DNA of 64,000 nucleotides from Bathymodiolus thermophilus thioautotrophic gill symbiont (GTDB taxonomy: Bacteria; Pseudomonadota; Gammaproteobacteria; PS1; Pseudothioglobaceae): contig NZ_CP024634.1 in NCBI RefSeq assembly GCF_003711265.1, forward strand, positions 62,001 to 126,000. Reading direction: 5' to 3'. Both the position numbers and the translations under genes were made by a program. A model generated the notes under the pieces. It was not told where the DNA came from and searched no databases. It saw only the letters and a list, made by a program, of their open reading frames with translations. Below are positions 10,831 through 21,200 of this stretch, in pieces; the first letter of the stretch is position 1, and each line of letters begins with the position of its first letter.

Positions 10831-10887
10831 ATAATTTTTTTAAAGCTTTTTATCGTTTAACCTTGGTGCAATGAAACAATATTTCAA

Positions 10888-11212
10888 CTAAACCTTTGTT
10901 GTTTGCATTAGCAATTGTTGCACTTGACGGTATTGTTGTGCAGTTTTTTGGGTGATATTATCTGGTAGGCTTGGCGCAGGTGGGGTTTTGTCCCAGTCTA
11001 GTGTTTCTAAACAATCACGCACAATTTGCTTGTCAAAACTTTTTGGACTGGTGCCGATGTGGCAGTCAGATTTTGACCAAAAGCGTGATGAATCGGGGGT
11101 TAGAACTTCGTCCATTAGGGTTAAGCAATTGTTTTCATCCAGTCCAAATTCAAACTTGGTGTCAGCGATAATAATGTCTTTTTTCAGGGCGTAGTCGCTG
11201 GCGAAATTGTAG
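10888..11212 (-). pseudogene. purC 3' fragment 2 (full 325 nt, frame intact)
   Basis: Same segment as the other spacer fragments but with the full 325 nt, so the C-terminal PurC frame stays open. Tyr of SDYHIG is replaced by Cys, and the last residue is Val instead of Ile. Upstream of the breakpoint the frame soon meets a stop, and no promoter or plausible start is visible. It is treated as a non-functional remnant. Confidence 0.88.
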
Positions 11213-11481
11213 CGTGTATTGACACCAAATTATTGCCAATTGCCAATTGGCATTTGGTAGATTGCATTATCACCTGTAAGTGAGGCATGCATTTTTGTAT
11301 GTTGCCTGTTGTTATCATTGTACGGTTTTTTTGTAATTCATCATTGTTTTTTATTGGGTTGTTTTTTTAGGCTTTTGTTCCCAACAATTTCATTTTTAAG
11401 CGCAAATCTTTTAAGATTAACCAATGTATAAATGTATAAATGTATAATTACATAAAAATAATTATTATGTAGGAAAGAAAC
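11213..11481 (+). promoter_or_regulatory. Upstream region of array gene 3 with triplicated TATA octamer
   Basis: The palindromic repeat at 11233-11252 is in its 20-bp form. At 11425-11448 the octamer TGTATAAA occurs three times in a row, the last as TGTATAAT (TATAAT at 11443-11448). Most array genes have only one copy. The Shine-Dalgarno is AGGAAAG, just before the ATG at 11482, and here there is no alternative upstream ATG. Confidence 0.6.
11425..11448 (+). repeat. Tandem octamer TGTATAAA x3 at the -10 region of array gene 3
   Basis: Three adjacent 8-bp copies overlap the presumed -10 box. Array gene 10 has an expanded, imperfect version (about 53178-53205); the other genes have a single copy. 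The pattern is what replication slippage produces. Confidence 0.8.
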
Positions 11482-14400
11482 ATGAAAGAATCCCAAATCA
11501 CAACACAACAAAATAAAGCCCAAAAAATCACCAACCAACTTAACAAAGAAGTGCTTACCCTCACCAAAGGCACCCACCACATCCAACCACAAACTGGCAT
11601 CGCCTACCAACTAAACCCCAAAGATTTTAACGCTAAAAAAACCAGCCTAATCGCCAAAAGAGTAAACGATGATTTAGAAGTCACATTTGCAGAAAGCGTC
11701 CTCATCTTTGACAACTATTTCACCCTTTGCAAAACCGACTTATCTTGCCTAGTTTCCCTCCCCACCGAAGACGGTGGTCTTTACCATGTGGTTGCCGACA
11801 CCTTCTTTACTTTAGAAGACGGCACTCAAGTCGTTTATTTTTATGGCGAACAATCCATTGTTGCCACAGAATCTAGTGCAACAAGCACAGACGGCAATCA
11901 AAGTTTCTCTGATGTTATTACCTCAAACATAGGTATCGTGGCTGCCGTTGTGGTTGCAGCCGTTGTGGTAGCCAGTAGCGGCAGTGGCAGTGGCAGTGAT
12001 GGCGATGGCGATGGCGATGTCAATGGCGATGATGACGATACAACACAGCCTATCGTAATCGCTTTAACGAATGACGCAGGTTCATCAAATAGCGATGGGA
12101 TTAGCAAAAATGGCGAAATTACGATTAAGCATTTAAAAAGTGGTGACACTTGGGAGTATTCCACTAACGGCGGTAATAGTTTTATCAGTGGCACAGGCAA
12201 TCGTTTTGTGCTGGCTAGTGGCACTTATGGGGCAAACGATATTCAGATTAAAGTGAGTGGTAGCGCCACAATTATCAAGTACGCCTCCTCTATTACTATA
12301 GACACCTTAGCCCCTTCCTTCACCAGTGCAGCAACTGCCAAGGTTGAAGCAAATACCGAAGCATCGACAACAATATATACAGCAGCAACAGACGACAACA
12401 CGGTAACTTATACTTTAAAAGCGGGAGAGCAACAAGACAAATTTACCATTAGTAATACTGGCGAATTGAAATACAAACAAACGCAAACGCAAGTAGGCAC
12501 TCACACAGTGACTATCATTGCCACCGATATTGCAGGCAATACAGCGGAAAAAACTGTTAGCGTATCGGTCGTAGATATCGGTTTGTCAACCTCAATTACT
12601 TGGAACAATATCGGCATTGACAATATCATCAATACTGCTGAGATGGCAACGGCTACTTTGAGTGGCACAGTGAGCGTTATTGGCACAGTGAGTTCAATAA
12701 GTGTTAGTAGCATTGTTTTTAAACAAGGTGATACTACTGTTCATGTGATTACTACCAATCTTCCAGCTATTGTTAACAATACTTGGGCTTTAGACAATAA
12801 CAGCGCTTGGACTTCAAAACTTACCCAAGGCGATTATACGGTTATTGTTAATCTTGCTGGTAAAGGCGCTAGCAACCAAGATGTTACAGGCTTAAATTCA
12901 ATAACAACAAAGATTGACATAACTCAACCAGCCCAGCCTACATTTACTTTAACAAATGACACAGGGGTATTAAATAGCGATGGTGTTACTAATAATGGCA
13001 TGATGACGGTTGCTGGTTTGGAATCAGATGCAACTTGGCAATATTCCACGAATGGCGGCACTAACTGGACTAACGGCACAGGCACCAGTTTTACGCTGAC
13101 TGAAGGCACCCATGCTATTGATGCCATTCAGGTTAAGCAAACCAATGTAGTGGGTAATGTCTCAAGTGTTGTTAAGAATGCTGGCGCTATTGTTGTGGAC
13201 ACCTTAGATCCTTTGTTTGCCGGTGCGTCCACTGCTAATGTAGCGATGAATACTGATATCACTACAACTGTTTATGATGCTCAAGCCAGTAATCTTAGTG
13301 GTGGTAATGCAGATGATGGTATTACTTATAGCATAAAAAATGCAAGCACCAGTAAGTTTGCAATTACTACTGATACTGGCATCGTTACTTATAAAGCAAT
13401 ACAAACGACAGTGCACACTGACGCAGTAACTATTATTGCCACTGATGTTGCAGGTAATGCAACAGAGCAGACGGTTACTGTGTCGGTGAGAATCGCTGAT
13501 ATTGCACAAGGTTTTGTTATGAATGGTGAGAATGTTGAGGATCATAGTGGTAAATCAGTCTCTTCAGCAGGCGATGTCAATGGTGACGGCTTGGATGACT
13601 TAATTGTTGGTGCTTATCATGCTGAAAGTTATGCAGGTAAATCTTATGTTGTATTTGGCAAAACTGATGGAAGTGCTGTTAATTTATCAGCCATAGCCTT
13701 AGGCACAGGTGGCTTTGTTATTAACGGTGAGAATGCTGATGATTGGAGTGGCAACTCAGTCTCCTCAGCAGGCGATGTCAATGGTGATGGCTTGGATGAT
13801 TTGATTGTTGGTGCTTTTCAAGCAGACCCTGCTAATAAAAGCAAGGCAGGTAAATCCTATGTTATATTTGGGAAAACTGATGAAACCTCTGTTGATTTAT
13901 CAAAGATAGCCTCAGGCACGGGTGGCTTTGTTATTAATGGTGAGAATATCGATGATTGGAGTGGCCACCCAGTCTCCTCAGCAGGCGATGTCAACGGCGA
14001 TGGCTTGGATGATTTGATTGTTGGTGCTTATCTGGCAGATCCTAGTGGTACAAATGATGCAGGTAAATCTTATGTTGTATTTGGCAAAAAAGACAAAGCT
14101 GCTGTTGATTTATCAGTCATAGCCTTAGGCACGGGTGGCTTTGTTATTAACGGTGAGAATGCTGATGATTGGAGTGGCTACTCAGTCTCCTCAGCAGGCG
14201 ATGTCAATGGTGATGGCTTGGATGATTTGATTGTTGGTGCTTTTCAAGCAGACCCTGCTAATAAAAGCAAGGCAGGTAAATCCTATGTTATATTTGGGAA
14301 AACTGATGAAACCTCTGTTGATTTATCAAAGATAGCCTCAGGCACGGGTGGCTTTGTTATTAATGGTGAGAATATCGATGATTGGAGTGGCCACTCAGTC

Positions 14401-17400
14401 TCCTCAGCAGGCGATGTCAACGGCGATGGTTTGGATGATTTGATTGTTGGTGCTTATCTGGCAGATCCTAGTGGTACAAATGATGCAGGTGAATCTTATG
14501 TTGTATTTGGCAAAAAAGACAAAGCTGCTGTTGATTTATCAGTCATAGCCTTAGGCACGGGTGGCTTTGTTATTAACGGTGAGAATGCTGGGGATTATAG
14601 TGGCGTCTCAGTCTCCTCAGCAGGCGATGTCAACGGCGATGGCTTGGATGATTTGATTGTTGGTGCTCATCAAGCAGACCCTGATAATAAAAGCAATGCA
14701 GGTAAACCTTATGTTGTATTTGGTAAAACCAATGGCAGTGCTGTTGATTTATCAGCCATAGCCTCTGGCACAGGTGGTTTTGTTATTAATGGTGAGAATA
14801 TTGATGATGGCAGCGGCATCTCAGTCTCCTCAGCAGGCGATGTCAACGGCGATGGTTTGGATGATTTGATTGTTGGTGCTTATCAAGCTAACCCTAATAG
14901 CAAAGACGATGCAGGTAAATCTTATGTTGTATTTGGTAAGACAGGCACAAAAGCCGTTGATTTAGCAGATATTAGTGCTAGCAATGGTGTTGTTGCTCAT
15001 GCTATTGATTTTCAAGGTAATGGTGAGAACAATATACTTACAGGCACCTCTGCCGATGAGTTGTTTGTCGCTGGTTTAGGCGATGATACTTTAATAGGTA
15101 ACGGAGGCACCGATGTCTTTAATGCAGGAGCTGGTAACGATATTATTGTTATTAATGCGGATAACCTTGCTAAACTCTCCAGCAGGGTGCTGAGTAATCA
15201 TTTACTCGCTCGTGTTGACGGGGGTGGTAATACCGATACGCTGAAATTAGCAGGTGCGGATCTAAATCTAGATCTCACGCAAATAGACAATGGCCGCATT
15301 CAAGACATTGAAATCATTGATTTAACAGGGTCAGGTAACAATACTTTGACACTGAATCTGAATGATTTGTTGGATATTTCTAGTTCAACTAATGTGCTTA
15401 AAGTGGTTGGTAATTCGGGTGATAAAGTTGAAGTCAAGACACTCGGATTTGAAAAATCAAATGCAACCGAAGTTGTTAATGGTATTACTTATGATATTTA
15501 TTCTCATGCAAGCACTTCTACTGCAAAATTGTGGTTAGCGCAAAATTTAACGGTTTCTTTGCCCTCTATTGCACAAGGTTTTGTTATGAATGGTGAGAGT
15601 GCTGACGACAAGAGTGGCTACTCAGTCTCCTCAGCAGGCGATGTCAACGGCGATGGCTTGGATGATTTAATTGTTGGTGCTTATCAGGCTGACCCCAATA
15701 GTAAAAGCAATGCAGGTAAATCTTATGTTGTATTTGGTAAAACTGATGGAAGTGCTGTTAATTTATCAGCCATAGCCTTAGGCACAGGTGGCTTTGTTAT
15801 TAACGGTGAGAATGCTGATGATTGGAGTGGCTACTCAGTCTCCTCAGCAGGCGATGTCAACGGCGATGGCTTGGATGATTTGATTGTTGGTGCTCGTCTT
15901 GCAGACCCTGATAATAAAGATAAAGCAGGTAAATCTTATGTCGTGTTTGGCAAAACTGATAAAGACGCTGTTGATTTATCAGCCATAGCCTCTGGCACGG
16001 GTGGCTTTGTTATTAATGGTGAGAATGCTGATGATCGGAGTGGCCTCTCAGTCTCCTCAGCAGGCGATGTCAACGGCGATGGCTTGGATGATTTGATTGT
16101 TGGTGCTTATTTTGCAGATCCTGATAATAAAGATAAAGCAGGCAAATCTTATGTTATATTTGGCAAAAAAGACAAAACTGCTGTTAATTTATCAGCCATA
16201 GCCGCCTCCTCAGGCATGGGTGGCTTTGTTATTAATGGTGAGAATGTTGATGATAGGAGTGGCGTCTCAGTCTCCTCAGCAGGCGATGTCAACGGCGATG
16301 GTTTGGATGATTTGATTGTTGGTGCTCTTATGGCAGACCCTGATAATAAAGATAAAGCAGGTAAATCTTATGTTGTATTTGGTAAAACCAATGGCAGTGC
16401 TGTTGATTTATCAGTCATAGCCTCTGGCGCGGGTGGCTTTGTTATTAATGGTGAAAATGCTGATGATTGGAGTGGCCTCTCAGTCTCCTCAGCAGGCGAT
16501 GTCAATGGTGATGGCTTGGATGATTTGATTGTTGGTGCTTTTAATGCAGACCCCAATAATAAAAGCGATGCAGGTAAATCTTATGTTGTATTTGGTAAAA
16601 AAGAAAAAGATGCTGTTAATTTATCAGTTATAGCCTCTGGCACAGGTGGCTTTGTTATAAAAGGTGAGAGTGCTTATGACGACAGTGGCACCTCAGTCTC
16701 CTCAGCAGGCGATGTCAATGGCGATGGTTTGGATGATTTGATTGTTGGTGCTCATCTGGCAGACCCTGATAATAAAAGCAATGCAGGTAAATCTTATGTT
16801 GTATTTGGTAAAACCAATGGCAGTGCTGTTGATTTATCAGTCATAGCAGCTGGTACGGGTGGTTTTGTTATTAACGGTGAGAGTGCTAATGACAGCAGTG
16901 GCGTCTCAGTCTCTTCAGCAGGCGATGTCAACGGCGATGGCTTGGATGATTTGATTGTTGGTGCTTTTTGGGCAGCCCCTAGTAGTAAAGAAAGTGCAGG
17001 CAAATCTTATGTTGTGTTTGGTAAAACAGACACAGAAGCCGTTGATTTAGCAGATATTAGTGTTGGCAATGGTGTTGCTGCTCATGCTATTGATTTTCAA
17101 GGTAATGGTGAGAACAATATACTTACAGGCACCTCTGCCGATGAGTTGTTTGTTGCTGGTTTAGGCAATGATGTTTTAACAGGTAACGGCGGTGCCGATG
17201 TCTTTAATGCAGGCAAAGGTGATGATACTATTGTTATTAATGCGGACAACCTTGCCAAACTCTCCAGCAAAGTGCTGAGTAGCGATTTACTCGCTCGTGT
17301 TGACGGGGGTGGTAATACCGATACGCTGAAATTAGCAGGTGCGGATCTAAATCTAGATCTTACTCAAATAGACAATGGCCGCATTCAAGACATTGAAATC

Positions 17401-17646
17401 ATTGATTTAACAGGTTCAGGTAACAATACTTTGAAACTTAATCTTAATGACTTATTGGATATTTCCAGTTCAACCAATGTTCTTAAAGTTATAGGTGATA
17501 CGGGTGATAAAGTTGATATAGAACTTAGTGACAATGCTTTTGCTAAAGATTCTACAAAAACAGAGGACGGCATTACTTATGATATTTATAACAAGGCTAC
17601 TGCTACTGTAGAATTATGGGTAGAACAAGATTTAGCGGTGTTTTAG
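11482..17646 (+). CDS. Array gene 3: giant two-propeller FG-GAP/RTX type I secreted surface protein
   Basis: 2,054 aa, the longest complete member. It starts MKESQITTQQ, where the others have MKKSQ. The Asp/Gly linker after the hydrophobic stretch is long (GSGSGSDGDGDGDVNGD). The third Ig-like domain is of the allele that reads FTLTNDTGVLNSDGVTN, shared with genes 8 and 9, unlike genes 2, 4, 5, 6 and 7. Propeller 1 begins near residue 673, RTX ~1198, propeller 2 ~1362, RTX ~1892. In propeller 1, blades 2-3 and 4-5 are almost identical pairs, an apparent two-blade duplication, yet the total is still seven. Propeller 2 also has seven blades. The last propeller carries the second RTX allele (GLGNDVLTGNGGADVF), the first propeller the common one (GLGDDTLIGNGGTDVF). 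Role as for gene 2; ligand unknown. Confidence 0.83.
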   Translation: MKESQITTQQNKAQKITNQLNKEVLTLTKGTHHIQPQTGIAYQLNPKDFNAKKTSLIAKRVNDDLEVTFAESVLIFDNYFTLCKTDLSCLVSLPTEDGGLYHVVADTFFTLEDGTQVVYFYGEQSIVATESSATSTDGNQSFSDVITSNIGIVAAVVVAAVVVASSGSGSGSDGDGDGDVNGDDDDTTQPIVIALTNDAGSSNSDGISKNGEITIKHLKSGDTWEYSTNGGNSFISGTGNRFVLASGTYGANDIQIKVSGSATIIKYASSITIDTLAPSFTSAATAKVEANTEASTTIYTAATDDNTVTYTLKAGEQQDKFTISNTGELKYKQTQTQVGTHTVTIIATDIAGNTAEKTVSVSVVDIGLSTSITWNNIGIDNIINTAEMATATLSGTVSVIGTVSSISVSSIVFKQGDTTVHVITTNLPAIVNNTWALDNNSAWTSKLTQGDYTVIVNLAGKGASNQDVTGLNSITTKIDITQPAQPTFTLTNDTGVLNSDGVTNNGMMTVAGLESDATWQYSTNGGTNWTNGTGTSFTLTEGTHAIDAIQVKQTNVVGNVSSVVKNAGAIVVDTLDPLFAGASTANVAMNTDITTTVYDAQASNLSGGNADDGITYSIKNASTSKFAITTDTGIVTYKAIQTTVHTDAVTIIATDVAGNATEQTVTVSVRIADIAQGFVMNGENVEDHSGKSVSSAGDVNGDGLDDLIVGAYHAESYAGKSYVVFGKTDGSAVNLSAIALGTGGFVINGENADDWSGNSVSSAGDVNGDGLDDLIVGAFQADPANKSKAGKSYVIFGKTDETSVDLSKIASGTGGFVINGENIDDWSGHPVSSAGDVNGDGLDDLIVGAYLADPSGTNDAGKSYVVFGKKDKAAVDLSVIALGTGGFVINGENADDWSGYSVSSAGDVNGDGLDDLIVGAFQADPANKSKAGKSYVIFGKTDETSVDLSKIASGTGGFVINGENIDDWSGHSVSSAGDVNGDGLDDLIVGAYLADPSGTNDAGESYVVFGKKDKAAVDLSVIALGTGGFVINGENAGDYSGVSVSSAGDVNGDGLDDLIVGAHQADPDNKSNAGKPYVVFGKTNGSAVDLSAIASGTGGFVINGENIDDGSGISVSSAGDVNGDGLDDLIVGAYQANPNSKDDAGKSYVVFGKTGTKAVDLADISASNGVVAHAIDFQGNGENNILTGTSADELFVAGLGDDTLIGNGGTDVFNAGAGNDIIVINADNLAKLSSRVLSNHLLARVDGGGNTDTLKLAGADLNLDLTQIDNGRIQDIEIIDLTGSGNNTLTLNLNDLLDISSSTNVLKVVGNSGDKVEVKTLGFEKSNATEVVNGITYDIYSHASTSTAKLWLAQNLTVSLPSIAQGFVMNGESADDKSGYSVSSAGDVNGDGLDDLIVGAYQADPNSKSNAGKSYVVFGKTDGSAVNLSAIALGTGGFVINGENADDWSGYSVSSAGDVNGDGLDDLIVGARLADPDNKDKAGKSYVVFGKTDKDAVDLSAIASGTGGFVINGENADDRSGLSVSSAGDVNGDGLDDLIVGAYFADPDNKDKAGKSYVIFGKKDKTAVNLSAIAASSGMGGFVINGENVDDRSGVSVSSAGDVNGDGLDDLIVGALMADPDNKDKAGKSYVVFGKTNGSAVDLSVIASGAGGFVINGENADDWSGLSVSSAGDVNGDGLDDLIVGAFNADPNNKSDAGKSYVVFGKKEKDAVNLSVIASGTGGFVIKGESAYDDSGTSVSSAGDVNGDGLDDLIVGAHLADPDNKSNAGKSYVVFGKTNGSAVDLSVIAAGTGGFVINGESANDSSGVSVSSAGDVNGDGLDDLIVGAFWAAPSSKESAGKSYVVFGKTDTEAVDLADISVGNGVAAHAIDFQGNGENNILTGTSADELFVAGLGNDVLTGNGGADVFNAGKGDDTIVINADNLAKLSSKVLSSDLLARVDGGGNTDTLKLAGADLNLDLTQIDNGRIQDIEIIDLTGSGNNTLKLNLNDLLDISSSTNVLKVIGDTGDKVDIELSDNAFAKDSTKTEDGITYDIYNKATATVELWVEQDLAVF

Positions 17647-17703
17647 ATAATTTTTTTAAAGTTTTTTATTATTTAACCTTGGTGCAATGAAACAATATTT
17701 CAA

Positions 17704-18027
17704 CTAAATCTTTGTTGTTTGCATTAGCAATTGTTGCACTTGGCGGTATTGTTGTGCAGTTTTTTGGGTGATATTATCTGGCAGGCTTGGTGCAGGTGGG
17801 GTTTTGCCCCAGTCTAGTGTTTCTAAATAATCACGCACAATTTGCTTGTCAAAATTTTTTGGACTGGTGCCGATGTGGTGTCAGATTTTGACCAAAAGCG
17901 TGATGAATCGGGGGTTAGAACTTCGTCCATTAGGGTTAAGCAATTGTTTTCATCCAGTCCAAATTCAAACCTGGTGTCAGCGATAATAATGTCTTTTTTC
18001 AGGGCGTAGTCGCTGGCGAAATTGTAG
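17704..18027 (-). pseudogene. purC 3' fragment 3 (frameshifted)
   Basis: 324-nt copy of the purC C-terminal segment with the same 1-nt deletion (GTGGTGTCAG) as fragments 1 and 4-7. It ends at the same GAAATTGTAG breakpoint. Confidence 0.9.
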
Positions 18028-18274
18028 CGTGCATGGACACCAAATTATTGCCAATTGGCATTTGGTAGATTACATTATCACCTGTAAGTGAGGCGTGCAT
18101 TTTTGTATGTTGCCTGTTGTTATCATTGTACGGTTTTTTTGTAATTCATCATTGTTTTTTATTGGGTTGTTTTTTTAGGCTTTTGTTCCCAACAATTTCA
18201 TTTTTAAGCGCAAATCTTTTAAGATTAACCAATGTATAATTACATAAAAATAATTATGTATGCAGGAAAGAAAC
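18028..18274 (+). promoter_or_regulatory. Upstream region of array gene 4
   Basis: The palindromic repeat is in its short 13-bp form at 18048-18060. TATAAT is at 18235-18240 and AGGAAAG at 18264-18270 before the ATG at 18275. An in-frame ATG at 18260 overlaps the Shine-Dalgarno and is rejected. Confidence 0.6.
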
Positions 18275-21200
18275 ATGAAAAAATCCCAAATCACAACACA
18301 ACAAAATAAAGCCCAAAAAATCACCAACCAACTTAACAAAGAAGTGCTTTCCCTCACCAAAGGCACCCACCACATCCAACCACAAACTGGCATCGCCTAC
18401 CAACTAAACCCCAAAGATTTTAATACTAAAAAAACCAGCCTAGTCGCCAAAAGAGTAAACGATGATTTAGAAGTCACATTTGCAGAAAGCGTCCTCATCT
18501 TTGACAACTATTTCACCCTTTGCAAAACCGACTTATCTTGCCTAGTTTCCCTCCCCACCGAAGACGGTGGTCTTTACCATGTGGTTGCCGATACCTTCTT
18601 TACTTTAGAAGACGGCACTCAAGTCGTTTATTTTTATGGCGAACAATCCATTGTTGCCACAGAATCTAGTGCAACAAGCACAGACGACAATCAAAGTTTC
18701 TCTGATGTTATTGCCTCAAACATAGGCATCGTGTCTGCCGTTGTGGTTGCAGCCGTTGTGGTAGCCAGTAGTGGCAGTGATGGCGATGGTGACGATACAA
18801 CACAGCCACTCGCAATCGCTTTAACGAATGACGCAGGTTCATCAAATAGCGATGGGATTAGCAAAAATGGCGAAATTACGATTAAGCATTTAAAAAGTGG
18901 TGACACTTGGGAGTATTCCACTAACGGCGGTAATAGTTTTATCAGTGGCACAGGCAATAGTTTTGTGCTGGCTAGTGGCACTTACGGGGCAAACGATATT
19001 CAGATTAAAGTGAGTGGTAGCGCCACAATTATCAAGTACGCCTCCTCTATTACTATAGACACCTTAGCCCCTTCCTTCACCAGTGCAGCAACTGCCGAGG
19101 TTGAAGCAAATACCGAAGCATCGACAACAATATATACAGCAGCAACAGACGACAACACGGTAACTTATACTTTAAAAGCGGGAGAGCAACAAGACAAATT
19201 TACCATTAGTAATACTGGCGAATTAAAATACAAACAAGCGCAAACGCAAGCAGGCACCCACACAGTGACTATCATTGCCACCGATATTGCAGGCAATACA
19301 GCGGAAAAAACTGTTAGCGTATCGGTCGTAGATATCGGTTTGTCAACCTCAATTACTTGGAACAATATCGGCACTGACAATATCATCAATACTGCTGAGA
19401 TGGCAACGGCTACTTTGAGTGGCACAGTGAGCGTTATTGGCACAGTGAGTTCAATAAGTGTTAGTAGCATTGTTTTTAAACAAGGTGATACTACTGTTCA
19501 TGTGATTACTACCAATCTTCCAGCTATTGTTAACAATACTTGGGCTTTAGACAATAACAGCGCTTGGACTTCAAAACTTACTCAGGGCGATTACACAGTT
19601 ACTATTAACCTTGCTGGCAAAAACAGTGACAACCAAGATGTTACGGGTGTAGATTCAACAACAATAAAGGTTGACATGGCTCCACCAGTCCAACCCACAT
19701 TTATTTTAGCAGATGACACAGGGGCATTAGATGACGATAAGGTTACCAAGATTGGCACAATAACAGTTGCTAGTTTGGAAGAAGGTGCAACTTGGCAATA
19801 TTCCACAAATGGTGGTACTAACTGGACTAACGGCACAGGCACCAGTTTTACGCTGGCTGAAGGCACTTATGCTATTAATGCCATTCAGGTTGGACAAATC
19901 GATGTATCAGGTAACATCTCAAGTGTTGTTAAGAATGCTGGCACTATTGTTGTAGATACCTCAAATCCTTCGTTTACCAGTGCAACAAATGTTAATTTTG
20001 AAATAAATGCTGCTATCACTACAACTGTTTATGATGCTCAAGCAAGTAATCTTAATGGTGGCAATGCAGATGATGGTGTTACTTATAGCATAAAAAATGC
20101 AAGCACTAGTAAGTTTGCAATTACTACTGATACTGGCATCGTTACTTATAAGGCAATACAAACGGCAGTGCATAGTGATACAGTGACCATTATTGCCACT
20201 GATGTTGCAGGTAATGCAACAGAGCAGACGGTTACTGTGTCGGTAAGAAGCTCTATTGCACAAGGTTTTGTTATGAATGGTGAGAGTGGATACGATTGGA
20301 GTGGCTTCTCAGTCTCCTCAGCAGGCGATGTCAATGGCGATGGCTTGGATGATTTGATTGTTAGTGCTTATCTTGCAGACCCTGCTAATAAAAGCTCTGC
20401 AGGTAAATCTTATGTTATATTTGGTAAAACTAATGCAAGTGCTATTAATTTATCAGCCTTAGGCACAGGTGGCTTTGTTATTAATGGTGAGAATGCTAAT
20501 GATTTTAGTGGTTATTCAGTCTCCTCAGCAGGTGATGTCAATGGCGATGGCTTGGATGATTTGATTGTTGGTGCCAATGGAGTAGGCTCATATGCAGGTA
20601 GGTCTTATGTCGTGTTTGGTAAAGTTGATAAAAATACTGTTAATTTATCAGCCTTAGACACAGGTGGCTTTGTTATTAATGGTGAGAATACTTGGGACAA
20701 GAGTGGCACCTCAGTCTCCTCAGCAGGCGATGTCAATGGCGATGGCTTGGATGATTTGATTGTTGGTGCCAATGGGGTAGGCTCAAATGCAGGTAGGTCT
20801 TATGTCGTGTTTGGTAAAGTTGATAAAAATGCTGTTAATTTGTCAGCCTTAGGCACGGGTGGCTTTGTTATTAATGGTGAGAATGCTGGGGACAAGAGTG
20901 GTTATTCAGTCTCCTCAGCAGGTGATGTCAATGGTGATGGCTTGGATGATTTGATTGTTGGTGCTAATAATGCAGACCCTACTGGCAAAACCAATGCAGG
21001 TAAATCTTATGTTGTATTTGGCAAAATAAATGAAAGTGCTGTTAATTTATCGGTCATAGCCTCAGGCACAGGTGGCTTTGTTATTAATGGTGAGAATACT
21101 GAGGATTATAGTGGGCTCTCAGTCTCCTCAGCAGGCGATATCAATGGCGATGGCTTGGATGATTTGATTGTTGGTGCTTATTTTGCAGATCCTGCTAGTA

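Noticed and set aside
10888-11115. In-frame purC fragments as real small genes
   Set aside because: They encode only the C-terminal third of SAICAR synthase, with a stop soon upstream of the breakpoint and no promoter; the apparent Met start is an internal Met of PurC.
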